Assembly (NCBI GenBank): GCA_016208015.1
Contig: JACQYW010000008.1
Location: 186,001-250,000, forward strand
DNA: 64,000 nt
Source: Nitrosomonadales bacterium
GTDB lineage: Bacteria > Pseudomonadota > Gammaproteobacteria > Burkholderiales > Gallionellaceae
Direction: 5' to 3'
Shown: positions 1-10,779 of the stretch, piece after piece
Numbering within the stretch: the first letter of the stretch is position 1
How the letters are laid out: each line of letters starts with the position of its first letter
Made by a program: the position numbers and the translations under genes
The notes under the pieces: generated by a model
Told to the model about the DNA's origin: nothing
Seen by the model: only the letters and a program-made list of their open reading frames with translations
Database searches by the model: none

Positions 1-59
1 TCGTCGGCCAGCTTGGCGTTCGGGTGGACGAGCGCGGTCGGGTGACGCAAGTTACTCAT
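1..59 (-). CDS. lpxA: UDP-N-acetylglucosamine acyltransferase, N-terminal fragment (cut by window edge)
   Basis: Only the first 19 codons or so are inside the window. The reading begins [19 protein letters not shown], matching the usual start of LpxA, whose left-handed beta-helix opens with an IHPTA/VHPNA-type hexapeptide. The ATG overlaps the fabZ stop as TAATG, so the two genes are translationally coupled. LpxA performs the first step of lipid A synthesis in the cytoplasm. The call rests on this short match and on the standard lpxD-fabZ-lpxA order. Confidence 0.85.
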   Translation of the reverse strand, partial: MSNLRHPTALVHPNAKLAD

Positions 60-505
60 TATTTCGTCTTCAGGGTGCAGATCAACTCAGCTTCGGCGGC
101 GACCTGCCCGTCCACTTCGGCCACGCCTTTGAACTTCCACATGCCGCGCTTGTTCATGGCGATAGAGACCTTGAATATCAGCTGGTCGCCGGGGCCGACC
201 GGACGCTTGAAACGCGCGTTGTCGATGCCGACGAAGTAGTACACCGAGTCGTCGCTCGGCAGGGTGCCCATGGTCTTGAACGACAGGATGGCGGCTGCCT
301 GTGCCATCGCCTCGATGACCAGCACGCCCGGCATCACCGGATGGTGCGGGTAGTGACCGGGGAAGAACGGCTCGTTCATGGAAACGTTCTTCAGTGCCAC
401 GATGCGTTCGTTCGGCACCACTTCGAGCACGCGGTCTATCAACAGGAACGGATAACGGTGCGGCAGGTGTTCCAACACCTCATGGATGTCCATCGCGGTA
501 CTCAT
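59..505 (-). CDS. fabZ: 3-hydroxyacyl-[acyl-carrier-protein] dehydratase FabZ
   Basis: A hot-dog-fold dehydratase of 148 residues, the normal FabZ length. It removes water from (3R)-hydroxyacyl-ACP in type II fatty acid elongation. The active-site stretch [19 protein letters not shown] is intact, with the catalytic pair His51 and Glu65. The ATG overlaps the lpxD stop as ATGA and its own stop overlaps the lpxA start, so three lipid genes are coupled. FabZ competes with LpxA and LpxD for hydroxyacyl-ACP, which gives the clustering a metabolic rationale (known for the family). Confidence 0.97.
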   Translation of the reverse strand: MSTAMDIHEVLEHLPHRYPFLLIDRVLEVVPNERIVALKNVSMNEPFFPGHYPHHPVMPGVLVIEAMAQAAAILSFKTMGTLPSDDSVYYFVGIDNARFKRPVGPGDQLIFKVSIAMNKRGMWKFKGVAEVDGQVAAEAELICTLKTK

Positions 506-1545
506 GTTTTTTCTCCCTTTAATGATTCGATCTCTTTTTCCAATTGTTTGATGCGCGCGAACATCTCATCCAGATGGCGCAAGTGCGCAGCGCTCTTCAG
601 CCATGTTTCTTTCTCGCTGAACGGATAGATGCCGCTGTAAACACCTTTTTCGCGTATGGATTTGCTGACCAGGGTGAACGAAGAGACCTCCACCCCGTCA
701 GCGATGCTCAGGTGTCCCAGGATGCCCGCACTGCCGCCGATGCGGCAATACTTGCCGATGACCGCGCTGCCCGCGATGCCGACGCAACCCGCGATGGCGG
801 TGTGGGCGCCGATACGCACGTTGTGCGCGATCTGGATCTGGTTGTCCAGCTTCACATCTTCCTCGATGATGGTGTCGTCCAGCGCGCCGCGGTCTATGGT
901 GGTGTTGGCGCCGATCTCGACATGGTCGCCGATGAGCACGCGCCCGATCTGCGGTATCTTTAGCCAGCGGCCGTTCTCCCAGGCCATGCCGAAACCGTCG
1001 GAGCCGATCACCGCGCCGGAATGCGCGATGACATGATTGCCGATGACGCAGTCGTGATACACGGTGACGCGCGGATAAAGGCGTGTGCTCTCGCCCAGCA
1101 TGGTGTTATCGCCGATGGCGCAACCCGCCATCACCACGGTTCCCGCTCCGATGACGGCCCCTTCGCCGATCGTCACTTGCGGGCCGATGTGGGCCTGCGG
1201 GGATATCTGCGCACCTTTGCCGATGATGGCGGAAGGATGGATGCCGTGCGCGTAGTCGTGCAAGGGATTGAGGAAGGCGGAAAGTTTGGCGAAATACGAA
1301 TAGGGGTTGTCGCAGACGATGCGCGGCAGTTCGGTCGTGTCGGCATCCGCCTTGGACAGGATCACGGCAGAAGCATTGCTGCCGTCGAGTTGCTTGCGGT
1401 ATTTGGCGTTCGCCAGAAAGGCAATCTGACCTTTGCCTGCCTTCTCCAGCGTGCCGATCTGCTGAATATGGGTCTCGGCATCTCCCATCACCTGCCCGCC
1501 GAAACGCGCCACGATGTCTGCCAGTCGGTAGGCTGTACGCTGCAT
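502..1545 (-). CDS. lpxD: UDP-3-O-(3-hydroxyacyl)glucosamine N-acyltransferase LpxD
   Basis: 347 residues, standard LpxD length. It adds the second hydroxyacyl chain in lipid A synthesis. A uridine-binding N-terminal domain (about 1-100) is followed by many hexapeptide repeats of the left-handed beta-helix ([17 protein letters not shown] and onward). The conserved stretch [13 protein letters not shown] around the catalytic histidine is present, and the C-terminal helix carries charged coiled-coil residues. The start codon lies 18 bp after the skp stop and the end overlaps fabZ by 4 bp, so it sits inside the envelope operon. Confidence 0.97.
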   Translation of the reverse strand: MQRTAYRLADIVARFGGQVMGDAETHIQQIGTLEKAGKGQIAFLANAKYRKQLDGSNASAVILSKADADTTELPRIVCDNPYSYFAKLSAFLNPLHDYAHGIHPSAIIGKGAQISPQAHIGPQVTIGEGAVIGAGTVVMAGCAIGDNTMLGESTRLYPRVTVYHDCVIGNHVIAHSGAVIGSDGFGMAWENGRWLKIPQIGRVLIGDHVEIGANTTIDRGALDDTIIEEDVKLDNQIQIAHNVRIGAHTAIAGCVGIAGSAVIGKYCRIGGSAGILGHLSIADGVEVSSFTLVSKSIREKGVYSGIYPFSEKETWLKSAAHLRHLDEMFARIKQLEKEIESLKGEKT

Positions 1546-1563
1546 CAGATTGGTTCTCTCAAA

Positions 1564-2079
1564 TCACTTCTCGGATTTTTCCGGCGTCTCGTTGGAGAGA
1601 TATTTCAATACCTTGTCGGTGATATCGACCTTGGGATTGCGATAGACCGCTTCCTGCAGGATGACATCGTATTCTTCGCTCTCGGCAATGGCGCGGATAG
1701 CCTTGTCGGCATGCGCCAGCACGACTGCCAGTTCCTCGTTCTTGCGCAGGTTCAGGTCTTCGCGGAATTCGCGCTGCATGGTCTGCAGGTTGAGATTCAG
1801 GTTGGCCAGTTCGCGCTCCTTGAAACGGCGCACCGAGTCGGACATGTTGCTACCTTCTTTTTCCAGCGCCGCCTGCAGGTCTTTGCCCAGCTTGATCTGC
1901 TTCTTGATCTCCTGGTCGCGCGCGGCGAACTCCTTCTCGATCTTCTTCTCGGCGCGGACTGCCTGCTCGGATTCGCGCAGGATGCGCTCCGTATCCACTA
2001 TCCCGATACGGAAACTCTCGGCACCGGCCTGCGCGATGCAGGCGGAGAACATCAGAAACGCATAAAGTAACGTCTTCAT
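1564..2079 (-). CDS. skp: OmpH/Skp family periplasmic chaperone
   Basis: 171 residues with a clear signal peptide (MKTLLYAFLMFSACIAQAGA, cleavage after AGA). The mature part is a charged, helical OmpH/Skp domain that begins FRIGIVDTERIL, typical of the family. Skp forms trimers that hold unfolded outer-membrane proteins in the periplasm before they reach the Bam complex. It is preceded by an AAGGAG ribosome-binding site and follows bamA with an 18-bp gap, the usual bamA-skp-lpxD order. Confidence 0.94.
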   Translation of the reverse strand: MKTLLYAFLMFSACIAQAGAESFRIGIVDTERILRESEQAVRAEKKIEKEFAARDQEIKKQIKLGKDLQAALEKEGSNMSDSVRRFKERELANLNLNLQTMQREFREDLNLRKNEELAVVLAHADKAIRAIAESEEYDVILQEAVYRNPKVDITDKVLKYLSNETPEKSEK

Positions 2080-2097
2080 CTCAAGCTCCTTGAAAGA

Positions 2098-4377
2098 TCA
2101 GAACGTCGTACCCAATGTGAACTGCACGTTCTGGATCTTGTCTTGCGATTGTTTGTTCAACGGTTTGGCCCAGCTCAACCTGATCGGTCCGGCCGGCGAG
2201 AACCAGGTCAGTCCCAAGCCCGTAGAATAGCGCATTCCGGTCGAACCCGGAACATCTCCCGGCGGCCCGAATACCGCGCCGCCATCAAGGAAAAGACTCA
2301 AGCGCACCGATTTCTCTTTATCCATGCCCGGCATGGGGAACAACAACTCGGCGTTACCCACCACCTTCTGCTTGCCGCCCAGCGAATTGTTGCTGGAATC
2401 CCTGGGACCGAGCGAATAGCTGTCATAACCGCGCACAGAGCCGGTTCCCCCCGCATAGAAGTTCTTGAATACCGGCAGCGGTTTGCCGCCGTATCCGCCC
2501 GCTACACCGACATCGCCATTCAGCATCAAGGTCGTATTGCGGCTGAGCGGATAGAACAACTCGTGCTGGTATGTCCACTTGTAGAAACGCTGCGAAGAGA
2601 CCGGCAAGCCGATCTCAAGATAGGAGCGCTGTACCGCGCCGTCGGTGGTGTAGATGGCACTGTCGCGCGTATCGCGCGTCCAGCCAATGGTGCCCAGCAC
2701 GTTGCTCGTCGTCGCGCCGAAGGTGTTGACGTAATCGATATAACGCTGCGAACTGCTGCTGGTCAGAGTCAGCGTCGTCTTTTCGGTCGACAGGCCGTAC
2801 TGGAAAGTCTCGTCGTCGGTGATCGGCACGCCGAACCTCACGCCCATACCCAGGGTATTCGAGTAATACTGGCTGGTGTAAGTGCTGGTCGTATTGGTTT
2901 TGCGCTTGTAAACATCGAAGCCGCGGCTGATGCCGTCGTCCGTGTAATACGGATTGGTGTACGAAACCGAGTAGACCTCGTTCACCTTGCTGGTGTTGAT
3001 CTGCGTGGACAGATAATTGCCCGTGCCGAGCAGGTTGGACTGGGTGATGCCACCGCTGAAGGTCACACCTTCGCTGCCATAACCCGCACCGATCTGGAAA
3101 TTGCCGGTCGATTTCTCGGCCACCCTGAGATTGAGGTCCAGCTGATCGTTGGTGCCCTGCACCTGCGAGGTATCCAGATTGACCTGCTCGAAGAAACCGA
3201 GCCGGTCGATGCGCTGTTTGGATTTTTTGATCTTGGAGGTGGCGAACCAGCCGCTTTCCATCTGGCGGAATTCGCGGCGGATGACTTCATCGCGCGACTT
3301 GTCGTTGCCGGAGATATTGATGCGCCGCACATAAGCGCGCTGCATCGGGTCGACCACGAAGGTGAAAGCCACCTGATGCTTCGCCTTGTCCACTTCGGGA
3401 ACGGCATTCACGTTGGCAAAGGCATAACCGTCTTCCCCCAGGCGCTCACCGATCTTGCGCGTGGATTCAGTGAGTGCGTCGCGCGAGAACACATCGCCCT
3501 CGTTGAGACCGATCATCTTGCGCGTCTCTTCGTGCGACAGCACTGCCTGTGTCCCGGCGACCTTGACGCCCGAGACGGTATATTTCTCGCCTTCCGAGAT
3601 GTTCAGCGTGATGAAGATGTCTTGCTTGTCCGGCGAGATCGACACCTGTGTCGACTCGATGTTGAAATCCATATAGCCGGAGTTCATGTAGAAGGTGCGC
3701 ATACTCTCCATGTCTGCGGACAGCTTCGTCTTCGAATACTGGTCGTTCTTGGAGAACCAGGTGAACCATCCCGGCGTGGTGAGTTTCATGATGTCGAACA
3801 ATTCGTCCTCATCATACGCATGGTTGCCGACGATATTGATACGCTGGATCTTGGACGGTCCGCCCTCTTCCACATTGAAGCTCACCGCCACGCGGTTGCG
3901 CTCCAGTTCTTTTACAGTGGTTTTGACCACGACCGAGTATTTTCCGCGCGCGATGTACTGGCGCTTGAGCTCGTTCTCGGATTTTTCCAGGGCGGATTTG
4001 TCGAAGATGCGTCCTTCCGCAAGACCGACATACTTGAGGTTGTCGAGCAACTGCTGCTTGGGGAAATCTTTCACGCCGTCTATCTCGACGCTGGCGACGG
4101 TCGGGCGCTCCTTGACCACCACGATCAGCACCCCCTGCTCCGCCTTCAGTTCCACATCCTTGAAGAAGCCTGTCGCAAACAGGGCATGCAGGGACGCAGT
4201 CGCGCGATCATCGTTCAGCGTGTCGCCGACCTTCACCGGCAAGTAGCTGAACACCGTACCGGGTTCGGTACGCTGGATGCCTTCGACGCGGATATCCTTG
4301 ATGACGAAGGGCTCGATGGCCCAGACTGAGGTCGCATACAACAGCGGGAGCAAACCCGCCCATTTTTTAAAATTCAT
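2098..4377 (-). CDS. bamA: Outer membrane protein assembly factor BamA
   Basis: 759 residues. After a signal peptide ending near VWA there are five POTRA repeats (roughly residues 22-420; the first starts FVIKDIRVEGIQRTEPGTV) and then a 16-strand Omp85 barrel. The loop-6 motif VRGYDS is present, and the protein ends LGTTF with the C-terminal aromatic residue expected of outer-membrane barrels. BamA folds and inserts beta-barrel proteins. It lies 7 bp after rseP and upstream of skp, placing protease, insertase and chaperone in one transcript. Confidence 0.97.
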   Translation of the reverse strand: MNFKKWAGLLPLLYATSVWAIEPFVIKDIRVEGIQRTEPGTVFSYLPVKVGDTLNDDRATASLHALFATGFFKDVELKAEQGVLIVVVKERPTVASVEIDGVKDFPKQQLLDNLKYVGLAEGRIFDKSALEKSENELKRQYIARGKYSVVVKTTVKELERNRVAVSFNVEEGGPSKIQRINIVGNHAYDEDELFDIMKLTTPGWFTWFSKNDQYSKTKLSADMESMRTFYMNSGYMDFNIESTQVSISPDKQDIFITLNISEGEKYTVSGVKVAGTQAVLSHEETRKMIGLNEGDVFSRDALTESTRKIGERLGEDGYAFANVNAVPEVDKAKHQVAFTFVVDPMQRAYVRRINISGNDKSRDEVIRREFRQMESGWFATSKIKKSKQRIDRLGFFEQVNLDTSQVQGTNDQLDLNLRVAEKSTGNFQIGAGYGSEGVTFSGGITQSNLLGTGNYLSTQINTSKVNEVYSVSYTNPYYTDDGISRGFDVYKRKTNTTSTYTSQYYSNTLGMGVRFGVPITDDETFQYGLSTEKTTLTLTSSSSQRYIDYVNTFGATTSNVLGTIGWTRDTRDSAIYTTDGAVQRSYLEIGLPVSSQRFYKWTYQHELFYPLSRNTTLMLNGDVGVAGGYGGKPLPVFKNFYAGGTGSVRGYDSYSLGPRDSSNNSLGGKQKVVGNAELLFPMPGMDKEKSVRLSLFLDGGAVFGPPGDVPGSTGMRYSTGLGLTWFSPAGPIRLSWAKPLNKQSQDKIQNVQFTLGTTF

Positions 4378-4384
4378 TATTGTG

Positions 4385-5740
4385 TCAACCCGAAATCAGG
4401 CGGTTTATATCGTTGTACAGCGCAAAAAACATCATGGTCACCAGCAGGGCGATGCCCGCTTTCTGTCCCGCTTCCCACAGCCCTTCCGAAACGGGACTGC
4501 CTTTGACCAACTCGACCGAATAATACAACAAATGCCCGCCATCCAATAAAGGGATGGGCAACAGGTTCAACACGCCAAGACTGATGCTGATCAGCGCGAT
4601 GAAACCGATATAGGCCCCCAGGCCGATGTGCGCCGACTGACCGGCATAATCGGCGATGGTGATCGGCCCGGAGAGGTTCTTCAGCGAAACCTCGCCCACC
4701 ACCATCTTGCCCATCATCTTCAGGCTGAAGATGGCGGTATCCCAGGTCTTGCGCACTGCTTCCGGCAAAGCCTCGGCAGGAGAATAGCTCACCTCGGTCA
4801 GCATCGCCTCGAACGCGGCCTTGTCGATATAGGCTGCCGCGCCGATGCGGCCCATGGTTCTGCCGTCCTCGGCAAAGACCTCGGGCGTCAGGCTTAGCTT
4901 CAACATCGCGCCCGCGCGTTCGATCTCGATATCCAGCTTCTTGCCGGGATGGCTGCGCACTACATTCACCCAGTCTTCCCACAGCGCGATCTCCTGGGCG
5001 TTGGCACGCAACACGCGGTCATTCACCTGCAACCCTGCGCGCTCGGCTGCACCGCCTTCCACCAGCTTGCCGATGACGGGATAGACCGGCGGCTGGAAGG
5101 GCTTCAGGCCCAGTTTCTTCAGGAAATCGCCATCCAGATCGGCAGGGGTCAGACTGCTCATTTCCATCACGCGGAACTCCGCTTCGCCTTCCGGCGTGCG
5201 CAATTCGAACCTGGCAGCGGTATTCTGCAGCACGGCATCCAGCAACACCCAGCGTATCTCCTGCCAGCTCGGTGTCGTCTGGCCATTGATGCTGACGATG
5301 GTATGCTTATTCTTCAGTCCCGCGCTGGCTGCAGGTGTATCGGGCATGACCTCGCCCAATACCGGTTTGATTCCAGGCACACCATGGATGAACAGCGCGA
5401 AATACAGGGCAACCGCCAGCAACAGGTTGGCGATAGGCCCGGCGACCACGATGGCCATGCGCTGCAATACCGGCTTGCGCGTGAAAGCGCGCGGCAGATC
5501 CTGCTCCGGTACTTCTTCCTCATGTTCGTCCAGCATCTTGACGTAGCCGCCCAGCGGAATCGCCGAGACCACCCATTCCGTCTCGCCGTTGCCGAAACGC
5601 TTGGTGTAGAGCACCTTGCCGAAACCGATGGAGAAGCGCAGTACCTTCACATCGAAGAAACGCGCCACCGCATAGTGTCCCAGCTCGTGGAACAACACGA
5701 GCACGACGATGGCGACGACGAAAGCGAGCAAGGTGGTCAT
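4385..5740 (-). CDS. rseP: Site-2 intramembrane zinc metalloprotease RseP
   Basis: 451 residues from the ATG at 5740, which overlaps the dxr stop as ATGA; a longer reading to 5752 is possible but would start inside dxr. The zinc site HELGH is at residues 18-22 in the first membrane helix, and the second metal-ligand motif LLDGGH lies near the C terminus. Two PDZ domains occupy the periplasmic middle. RseP cleaves the anti-sigma factor RseA in the envelope stress pathway and removes remnant signal peptides. Linkage to bamA is the usual one. Confidence 0.95.
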   Translation of the reverse strand: MTTLLAFVVAIVVLVLFHELGHYAVARFFDVKVLRFSIGFGKVLYTKRFGNGETEWVVSAIPLGGYVKMLDEHEEEVPEQDLPRAFTRKPVLQRMAIVVAGPIANLLLAVALYFALFIHGVPGIKPVLGEVMPDTPAASAGLKNKHTIVSINGQTTPSWQEIRWVLLDAVLQNTAARFELRTPEGEAEFRVMEMSSLTPADLDGDFLKKLGLKPFQPPVYPVIGKLVEGGAAERAGLQVNDRVLRANAQEIALWEDWVNVVRSHPGKKLDIEIERAGAMLKLSLTPEVFAEDGRTMGRIGAAAYIDKAAFEAMLTEVSYSPAEALPEAVRKTWDTAIFSLKMMGKMVVGEVSLKNLSGPITIADYAGQSAHIGLGAYIGFIALISISLGVLNLLPIPLLDGGHLLYYSVELVKGSPVSEGLWEAGQKAGIALLVTMMFFALYNDINRLISG

Positions 5741-6918
5741 CGCGCGACCCACTCCTGCGCCGCGATGCGCGCCGCCGCGTCAGCATCCAGCACATCCTGC
5801 AACTCGTTCACTTCCTTGCGCGCCACTTTGCCCAACACCACTTCGATCAGGCGCGGGATGTCGAGGAAAGCGATTCGCCTGTCGAGGAAAGCGGCCACGG
5901 CGACCTCGTTCGCGGCGTTAAGCAACGCCGGCGTCGTGCCGCCCGCGCGCAAGGCATGATAGGCCAGCGACAAACAGGGAAAACGCTGGAAATCGGGTGC
6001 GACGAAGTCGAGTTTGGCGACGGCGAACAGATCGAGCGGCGCGACACCGGCATCGATACGCTCGGGATAGGCGAGCGCGTAAGCGATGGGTGTGCGCATG
6101 TCGGGATTGCCGAGCTGCGCCAGCACCGAGCCGTCCACGTACTGCACCATTGAGTGGATCACGCTCTGCGGATGCACCACTACCTGGATCGCATCGGCGG
6201 GCGCATTGAACAGCCAGTGCGCCTCGATCACCTCCAGGCCCTTGTTCATCATGCTGGCCGAGTCGACCGATATCTTGCGCCCCATGCTCCAGTTCGGATG
6301 CGCGCACGCCTGTTCCGGCGTGACATTCCGCAACTCTTCCAGCGGCGTGTTGCGGAACGGCCCGCCCGATGCGGTGAGCAGTATCTTGCTCACGCCGCCC
6401 TGCTTCATGTCGCCCGCGTAGTTGCGCGGCAATGCCTGGAAGATGGCGTTGTGTTCGCTGTCGATGGGCAGCAAGGCCGAACCGCTATGATGCACCGCTT
6501 CCATGAACAGATGTCCGGCCAGCACCAGCGTCTCTTTGTTGGCCAGCAATATCTTCTTGCCCGCATGCGCTGCCGCCAGCGTGGGCGGCATGCCCGCCGC
6601 GCCGACGATGGCGGCCATCACGGCATCCACTTCCGGTAACGTAGCGACACGCTCCAGCGCCGCAGCGCCGCACAATACCTCGACTTCCAGTCCGGCGGCG
6701 GCGATGCGTATGCGCAGCCGTTCGCTGGCTGCTTCATCGAGCAGGACGGCGAAGCGCGGCCGGAAGCGCTGGCATTGCTCGAACAGGAGTTCGTCCTGCT
6801 GTTGCGCGGTGAGCGCGACGATGCGGTATCTGTCCGGATGACGCGCGACCACATCCAGCGTGCTCTTGCCGATGCTGCCGGTGGAACCAAGTACGGTGAG
6901 ACGGGTGAGTTTGCTCAT
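5737..6918 (-). CDS. dxr: 1-deoxy-D-xylulose 5-phosphate reductoisomerase
   Basis: 393 residues, typical of IspC/Dxr, the second enzyme of the MEP isoprenoid pathway. The NADPH-binding loop GSTGSIG is at residues 11-17. The metal and substrate region [10 protein letters not shown] is present, as are the conserved SMMNKGLE and [10 protein letters not shown] segments. The start overlaps the cdsA stop by 4 bp and the end overlaps rseP by 4 bp. Together with uppS in the same operon it feeds undecaprenyl phosphate synthesis, and indirectly the hpnCDE squalene genes near the far end of the window. Confidence 0.97.
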   Translation of the reverse strand: MSKLTRLTVLGSTGSIGKSTLDVVARHPDRYRIVALTAQQQDELLFEQCQRFRPRFAVLLDEAASERLRIRIAAAGLEVEVLCGAAALERVATLPEVDAVMAAIVGAAGMPPTLAAAHAGKKILLANKETLVLAGHLFMEAVHHSGSALLPIDSEHNAIFQALPRNYAGDMKQGGVSKILLTASGGPFRNTPLEELRNVTPEQACAHPNWSMGRKISVDSASMMNKGLEVIEAHWLFNAPADAIQVVVHPQSVIHSMVQYVDGSVLAQLGNPDMRTPIAYALAYPERIDAGVAPLDLFAVAKLDFVAPDFQRFPCLSLAYHALRAGGTTPALLNAANEVAVAAFLDRRIAFLDIPRLIEVVLGKVARKEVNELQDVLDADAAARIAAQEWVAR

Positions 6919-7739
6919 TCCAGCCTTTGCAGAATGAGTGCGATGGCCGCGAAGGGCAAAGTGGAAGTCAGCGCGTCGATGCGATCCAGCAGGCCGCCGT
7001 GACCTGGCAACAACGCCCCGCTATCCTTGACGCCCGCCTGACGCTTGATGGCCGATTCGAAAAGATCGCCGATCACCGCCAATCCGACCCACCACCAACC
7101 GGCGACGATGGCTGCCGGGAACACCGGGTATTGCCGGTAAAGCCCGCTCGCCCAGCCGACGACGACCACGAATAGGGAGACGCCGATCAAAGCGCCAATC
7201 ACGCCTTCCCAGGTCTTGCCGGGACTGATCGCCGGTGCCAGTTTGTTCTTGCCGAAACGCTTGCCGGCAAAATAGGCCGAGATGTCGGCCATCATCACCA
7301 GCGTCATCACGAACAGCAGCAGCCAAGGACTGAAGGCACGCAAGTCGAGCATCGCCAATCCGGTCGGCAGCAACACCACCCAGCCGACCACCCCCATCAG
7401 CCAGGAATTCTGCGGACGCCAGCCGGCGATCATCCAGGCCGGCACCACGAACACCCAGAACAGGACTGCCAGCATGTACCAGGCCAGATGAAGCATGGTT
7501 TGCAGCTCCAGTCCGACATTGCTATCGAACCAGACCATCGCTGCCATCAGCGCAAGCGTGAGCAACCAGTAAACCGTCGCTGCGCGTCCGGTCAAACCGG
7601 ATAGCCGCGCCCATTCGACTCCACCCTGCCACACCACGGCCAGCACCACCGCTTGCCAACCCAGGGTCGGCAGGCCGAACAGGGCCGCCAGGAACAACAC
7701 GAACAGGATGCTGGCGGTGATGATGCGTTGCTTAAGCAT
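6915..7739 (-). CDS. cdsA: Phosphatidate cytidylyltransferase
   Basis: 274 residues, an integral membrane protein with about eight hydrophobic segments. It makes CDP-diacylglycerol, the precursor of all phospholipids. The family signature near the C terminus is visible ([18 protein letters not shown] followed by [14 protein letters not shown]), as is the SPGKTWEG motif. The start overlaps the uppS reading frame by 8 bp, so the two are coupled. Confidence 0.95.
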   Translation of the reverse strand: MLKQRIITASILFVLFLAALFGLPTLGWQAVVLAVVWQGGVEWARLSGLTGRAATVYWLLTLALMAAMVWFDSNVGLELQTMLHLAWYMLAVLFWVFVVPAWMIAGWRPQNSWLMGVVGWVVLLPTGLAMLDLRAFSPWLLLFVMTLVMMADISAYFAGKRFGKNKLAPAISPGKTWEGVIGALIGVSLFVVVVGWASGLYRQYPVFPAAIVAGWWWVGLAVIGDLFESAIKRQAGVKDSGALLPGHGGLLDRIDALTSTLPFAAIALILQRLE

Positions 7740-8499
7740 TGGTCTTGTCCCCGGTCAATTGTTCGCTGGTGCGGCCAAAACGGCGTTCGCGTTTCTGATA
7801 GGACTGGATGGCCGCTTCCAGCGCCGCGCGGTCGAATGCAGGCCACAGGGTGTCTGTGAAATACAGTTCGGTGTAGGCCAGTTGCCACAGCAGGAAATTG
7901 CTGATGCGCTGCTCGCCGCCGGTGCGGATGAACAGGTCGGGCTCGGGCGCGTAGTGCATGGAAAGATACGGCGTAAGTTCTTCTTCGCCGAACGCCGCGG
8001 CTCGTTCCGGGTGCGCCTGACTCAGCGCATGCATGGCCTGCATGATGTCCCAGCGTCCGCCGTAGTTCGCGGCGATGGTCAGGGTCAGGCTGGTATTGTC
8101 GGCGGTGAGTTTCTCCGCCTCGTCGATGTACTGCACGAGTTGCGCATCGAAACGGCTGCGGTCGCCGATGATCTTCAGACGGATGTTGTTCTCGTGCAGT
8201 TTGCCGACTTCGCGCTCCAACATCTTCAGGAACAGCTGCATCAGGAAGGTCACTTCCTCGGCCGGACGGCGCCAGTTCTCGCTGCTGAAAGCGAACAGCG
8301 TCAGGTATTCCACGCCCATCTGGCGACAGGCTTTGACCATCTCGCGCACCGTTTCCACGCCGCGCTGGTGCCCCATCACGCGCGGCATGAAACGCTGCTT
8401 GGCCCAGCGCCCATTGCCATCCATGATGATGGCGATGTGACGCGGGACAGCAGTGATGTCGGGGATGGAGCGGGTGGAACTGAAGAAAGGCAGCGCCAT
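7732..8499 (-). CDS. uppS: Isoprenyl transferase (undecaprenyl diphosphate synthase)
   Basis: 255 residues. It condenses isopentenyl diphosphate onto farnesyl diphosphate in cis to give the C55 lipid carrier for peptidoglycan. The catalytic Asp27 sits in IIMDGNGRWA, and the other conserved regions (GHQRGVETVREMV, FAFSSENWRRP, EPDLFIRTGGEQRISNFLLWQ) are intact. It starts 14 bp after frr and overlaps cdsA. Confidence 0.96.
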   Translation of the reverse strand: MALPFFSSTRSIPDITAVPRHIAIIMDGNGRWAKQRFMPRVMGHQRGVETVREMVKACRQMGVEYLTLFAFSSENWRRPAEEVTFLMQLFLKMLEREVGKLHENNIRLKIIGDRSRFDAQLVQYIDEAEKLTADNTSLTLTIAANYGGRWDIMQAMHALSQAHPERAAAFGEEELTPYLSMHYAPEPDLFIRTGGEQRISNFLLWQLAYTELYFTDTLWPAFDRAALEAAIQSYQKRERRFGRTSEQLTGDKTNA

Positions 8500-8513
8500 T
8501 TTGGATGGCTCGC

Positions 8514-9071
8514 TTATACAGCCATCAGGTCGGTTTCTTTGGCTTGCAGCGCTTTGTCGATCTCGGCGACGAAGCGGTCGGTGAGTTTCTGCACATCGTC
8601 CTGCGCGCGGCGCTCGTCGTCTTCGCCGACCGCCTTGTCCTTGAGCAGCTTCTTCAGATGTTCGTTGGCCTCGCGGCGGATGTTGCGCACCGCGATCTTG
8701 GCATCTTCACCTTCGTTTTTGACCACCTTGATCAGGTCGCGGCGGCGTTCTTCGGTCAGCATCGGCATCGGCACGCGGATCAGGTCGCCGTTGGTCGCCG
8801 GGTTCAAGCCCAGGTCGGAATCGCGGATCGCCTTTTCGATCGGACCGATCATGTTCTTTTCGTACGGTTGCACGCCGATGGTGCGCGCGTCGGTCAGCGT
8901 GATGTTCGCCACCTGATTGACTGCAGTCGGGCTACCGTAGTAGTCCACCATCACGTGGTCGAGGATGCCGGTATGCGCACGGCCGGTGCGGATCTTCCCC
9001 AAGTCGACCTTCAATGCTTCCAGCGACTTGCTCATCTTTTGTTCTACGTTCTTTTTGATGTCAGCGATCAT
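8514..9071 (-). CDS. frr: Ribosome recycling factor
   Basis: 185 residues, exact family length. RRF acts with EF-G to split post-termination ribosomes. The three-helix-bundle sequence is typical, with the conserved segments [10 protein letters not shown] and [15 protein letters not shown] and the C-terminal helix [18 protein letters not shown]. It is in the conserved tsf-pyrH-frr-uppS order, 15 bp after pyrH. Confidence 0.97.
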   Translation of the reverse strand: MIADIKKNVEQKMSKSLEALKVDLGKIRTGRAHTGILDHVMVDYYGSPTAVNQVANITLTDARTIGVQPYEKNMIGPIEKAIRDSDLGLNPATNGDLIRVPMPMLTEERRRDLIKVVKNEGEDAKIAVRNIRREANEHLKKLLKDKAVGEDDERRAQDDVQKLTDRFVAEIDKALQAKETDLMAV

Positions 9072-9086
9072 TATCGTTCTCCGAAA

Positions 9087-9806
9087 TCAATCACAATGCA
9101 CGAGTGTGCCTTCATCCTGCCCCATCACCACACGTTTCAATGCACCTTCCTTGAAGATGCTGAACACGATGATAGGCAGTTTCTGGTCGCGGCACAGCGT
9201 CAGCGCTGTTGCGTCCATCACTTTGAGATCCTTGCCGATGGCTTCATCGAAGCTCACCTTCTGGTAACGCGTGGCCTTCGGGTCTTTCTTCGGGTCGGCG
9301 GTATACACGCCGTCCACCTTGGTCGCCTTGATGACGACTTCGGCATCCATCTCCACACCGCGCAGGGCGGCGGCGGTATCGGTGGTAAAGAACGGGCTGC
9401 CGATGCCCGCCGCGAAGATCACTACTTTCCCGTCTTCCAGATAACGCAAAGCCTTGCCGCGAATGAACGGCTCGGCCACCTGCTCCAGGCTTAATGCGGA
9501 CTGCACACGGCAATCCAGCCCGGCGCGGATCATCGCATCCTGCAGGGCCATCGAGTTCATCACCGTGGCCAGCATGCCCATGTAATCGGCGGTGGCCCTG
9601 TCCATCCCCGCTGCCGCCGGAGCGACGCCGCGGAAGATGTTGCCACCACCGATCACGATCGCCACCTCCACACCCAGCCCGACCACTTCCTTGATCTCGG
9701 CCACGATGCGTTCGATGACACCGCGGTTGATACCGTAGCTGTCATCGCCCATCAGGGCTTCGCCGGAGAGTTTGAGGAGGATGCGTTTGTAGGCGGGAGC
9801 GGTCAT
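9087..9806 (-). CDS. pyrH: UMP kinase
   Basis: 239 residues from the ATG at 9806, which has a GAAAGG ribosome-binding site about 8 bp upstream. A TTG at 9827 would overlap tsf and adds seven atypical residues, so it is not preferred. The amino-acid-kinase fold is recognisable: [14 protein letters not shown] at the N terminus, [10 protein letters not shown] for nucleotide binding and [13 protein letters not shown] near the end. The hexameric enzyme phosphorylates UMP to UDP. It lies 4 bp after tsf. Confidence 0.96.
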   Translation of the reverse strand: MTAPAYKRILLKLSGEALMGDDSYGINRGVIERIVAEIKEVVGLGVEVAIVIGGGNIFRGVAPAAAGMDRATADYMGMLATVMNSMALQDAMIRAGLDCRVQSALSLEQVAEPFIRGKALRYLEDGKVVIFAAGIGSPFFTTDTAAALRGVEMDAEVVIKATKVDGVYTADPKKDPKATRYQKVSFDEAIGKDLKVMDATALTLCRDQKLPIIVFSIFKEGALKRVVMGQDEGTLVHCD

Positions 9807-9810
9807 CGGA

Positions 9811-10713
9811 TCAGCCTTTCTGGGCAATGCCTGCCGCGGCAGCGACTTCAGCCGCGTAGTCTTCCACTTTCTTCTCGATGCCTTCGCCGACGATGAACAT
9901 CTGGAAAGCAGTAACCGAAGCTCCTTTGCTCTTCAGTAATTGCTCGATGGTCTGCTTGCCGTCTTCGGCCTTGACGAACACCTGGCCCAGCAGCGTGACT
10001 TCCTTGAGGAATTTCTGCACGGTGCCTTCGGCGATCTTTTCCAGCATCGCTTCCGGCTTGCCGGATTCCTTGGCCTTCTCGATGGCGATACGGCGCTCGG
10101 TTTCGATGTCTTCCGGATTCACGCCGGATGCATCCACCGATTTCGGCTTGCTCGCGGCGATGTGCATCGCCAGGTCTTTGCCCAATGCTTCGTCGCCGCC
10201 GGTGAAATTCACCATCACGCCGATCTTGTTGCCGTGCAGGTAGGTCGCCAGTTTGCCGGTCGTGGTCGAGTAGCGCTCGATGCGGCGCACGCTGAGGTTC
10301 TCGCCCAGCTTCATCACCAGCGCCTTGCGCGTCTCTTCGACTGTGCCGGAACCGTTGGCGATAGGCATTGCCAGCAACGCGTCGATGTCGGCCGGGTCTT
10401 TCTGCGCCACGGTCTGCGCCACGTTCCTGGCAAACGCCATGAAGTCGTCGTTCTTGGCCACGAAGTCGGTCTCGCAGTTCACTTCCGCCACTGCGCCGGT
10501 CTTGCCGTCAGCCGCCAGGAAGGAACCGATCACGCCTTCTGCCGTCACGCGCGATGCGGCCTTGCTGGCCTTGGCACCGCTCTTGATGCGCATCAACTCT
10601 TCAGCCGCCTTGAAGTCGCCGTTGGTCTCGACCAGCGCCTTTTTGCATTCCATCATGCCGAGGCCTGTAGCCTCGCGCAGTTCTTTCACCATACTTGCGG
10701 TGATTTCTGCCAT
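9811..10713 (-). CDS. tsf: Elongation factor Ts
   Basis: 300 residues. EF-Ts exchanges GDP for GTP on EF-Tu. The N-terminal UBA-like module reads [19 protein letters not shown] and the core carries [15 protein letters not shown], both diagnostic. A consensus hairpin-plus-T-run attenuator separates it from rpsB upstream, so EF-Ts is probably made in a set ratio to ribosomal protein S2. Confidence 0.97.
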   Translation of the reverse strand: MAEITASMVKELREATGLGMMECKKALVETNGDFKAAEELMRIKSGAKASKAASRVTAEGVIGSFLAADGKTGAVAEVNCETDFVAKNDDFMAFARNVAQTVAQKDPADIDALLAMPIANGSGTVEETRKALVMKLGENLSVRRIERYSTTTGKLATYLHGNKIGVMVNFTGGDEALGKDLAMHIAASKPKSVDASGVNPEDIETERRIAIEKAKESGKPEAMLEKIAEGTVQKFLKEVTLLGQVFVKAEDGKQTIEQLLKSKGASVTAFQMFIVGEGIEKKVEDYAAEVAAAAGIAQKG

Positions 10714-10738
10714 GTCACACTCCTATTTATTTCAGCTA

Positions 10739-10762
10739 TAAAAAAGGGGGCTTGCGCCCCCT
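10739..10762 (-). terminator. Rho-independent attenuator between rpsB and tsf
   Basis: Read on the minus strand, GGGGGC (10761-10756), a 4-base loop and GCCCCC (10751-10746) form a perfect six-pair GC stem followed by six T residues. It lies 18 bp past the rpsB stop and before tsf. As tsf has no other obvious promoter here, partial read-through is the likely mode of expression. Confidence 0.85.
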
Positions 10763-10779
10763 CGTTGCGGGAAGGCTGC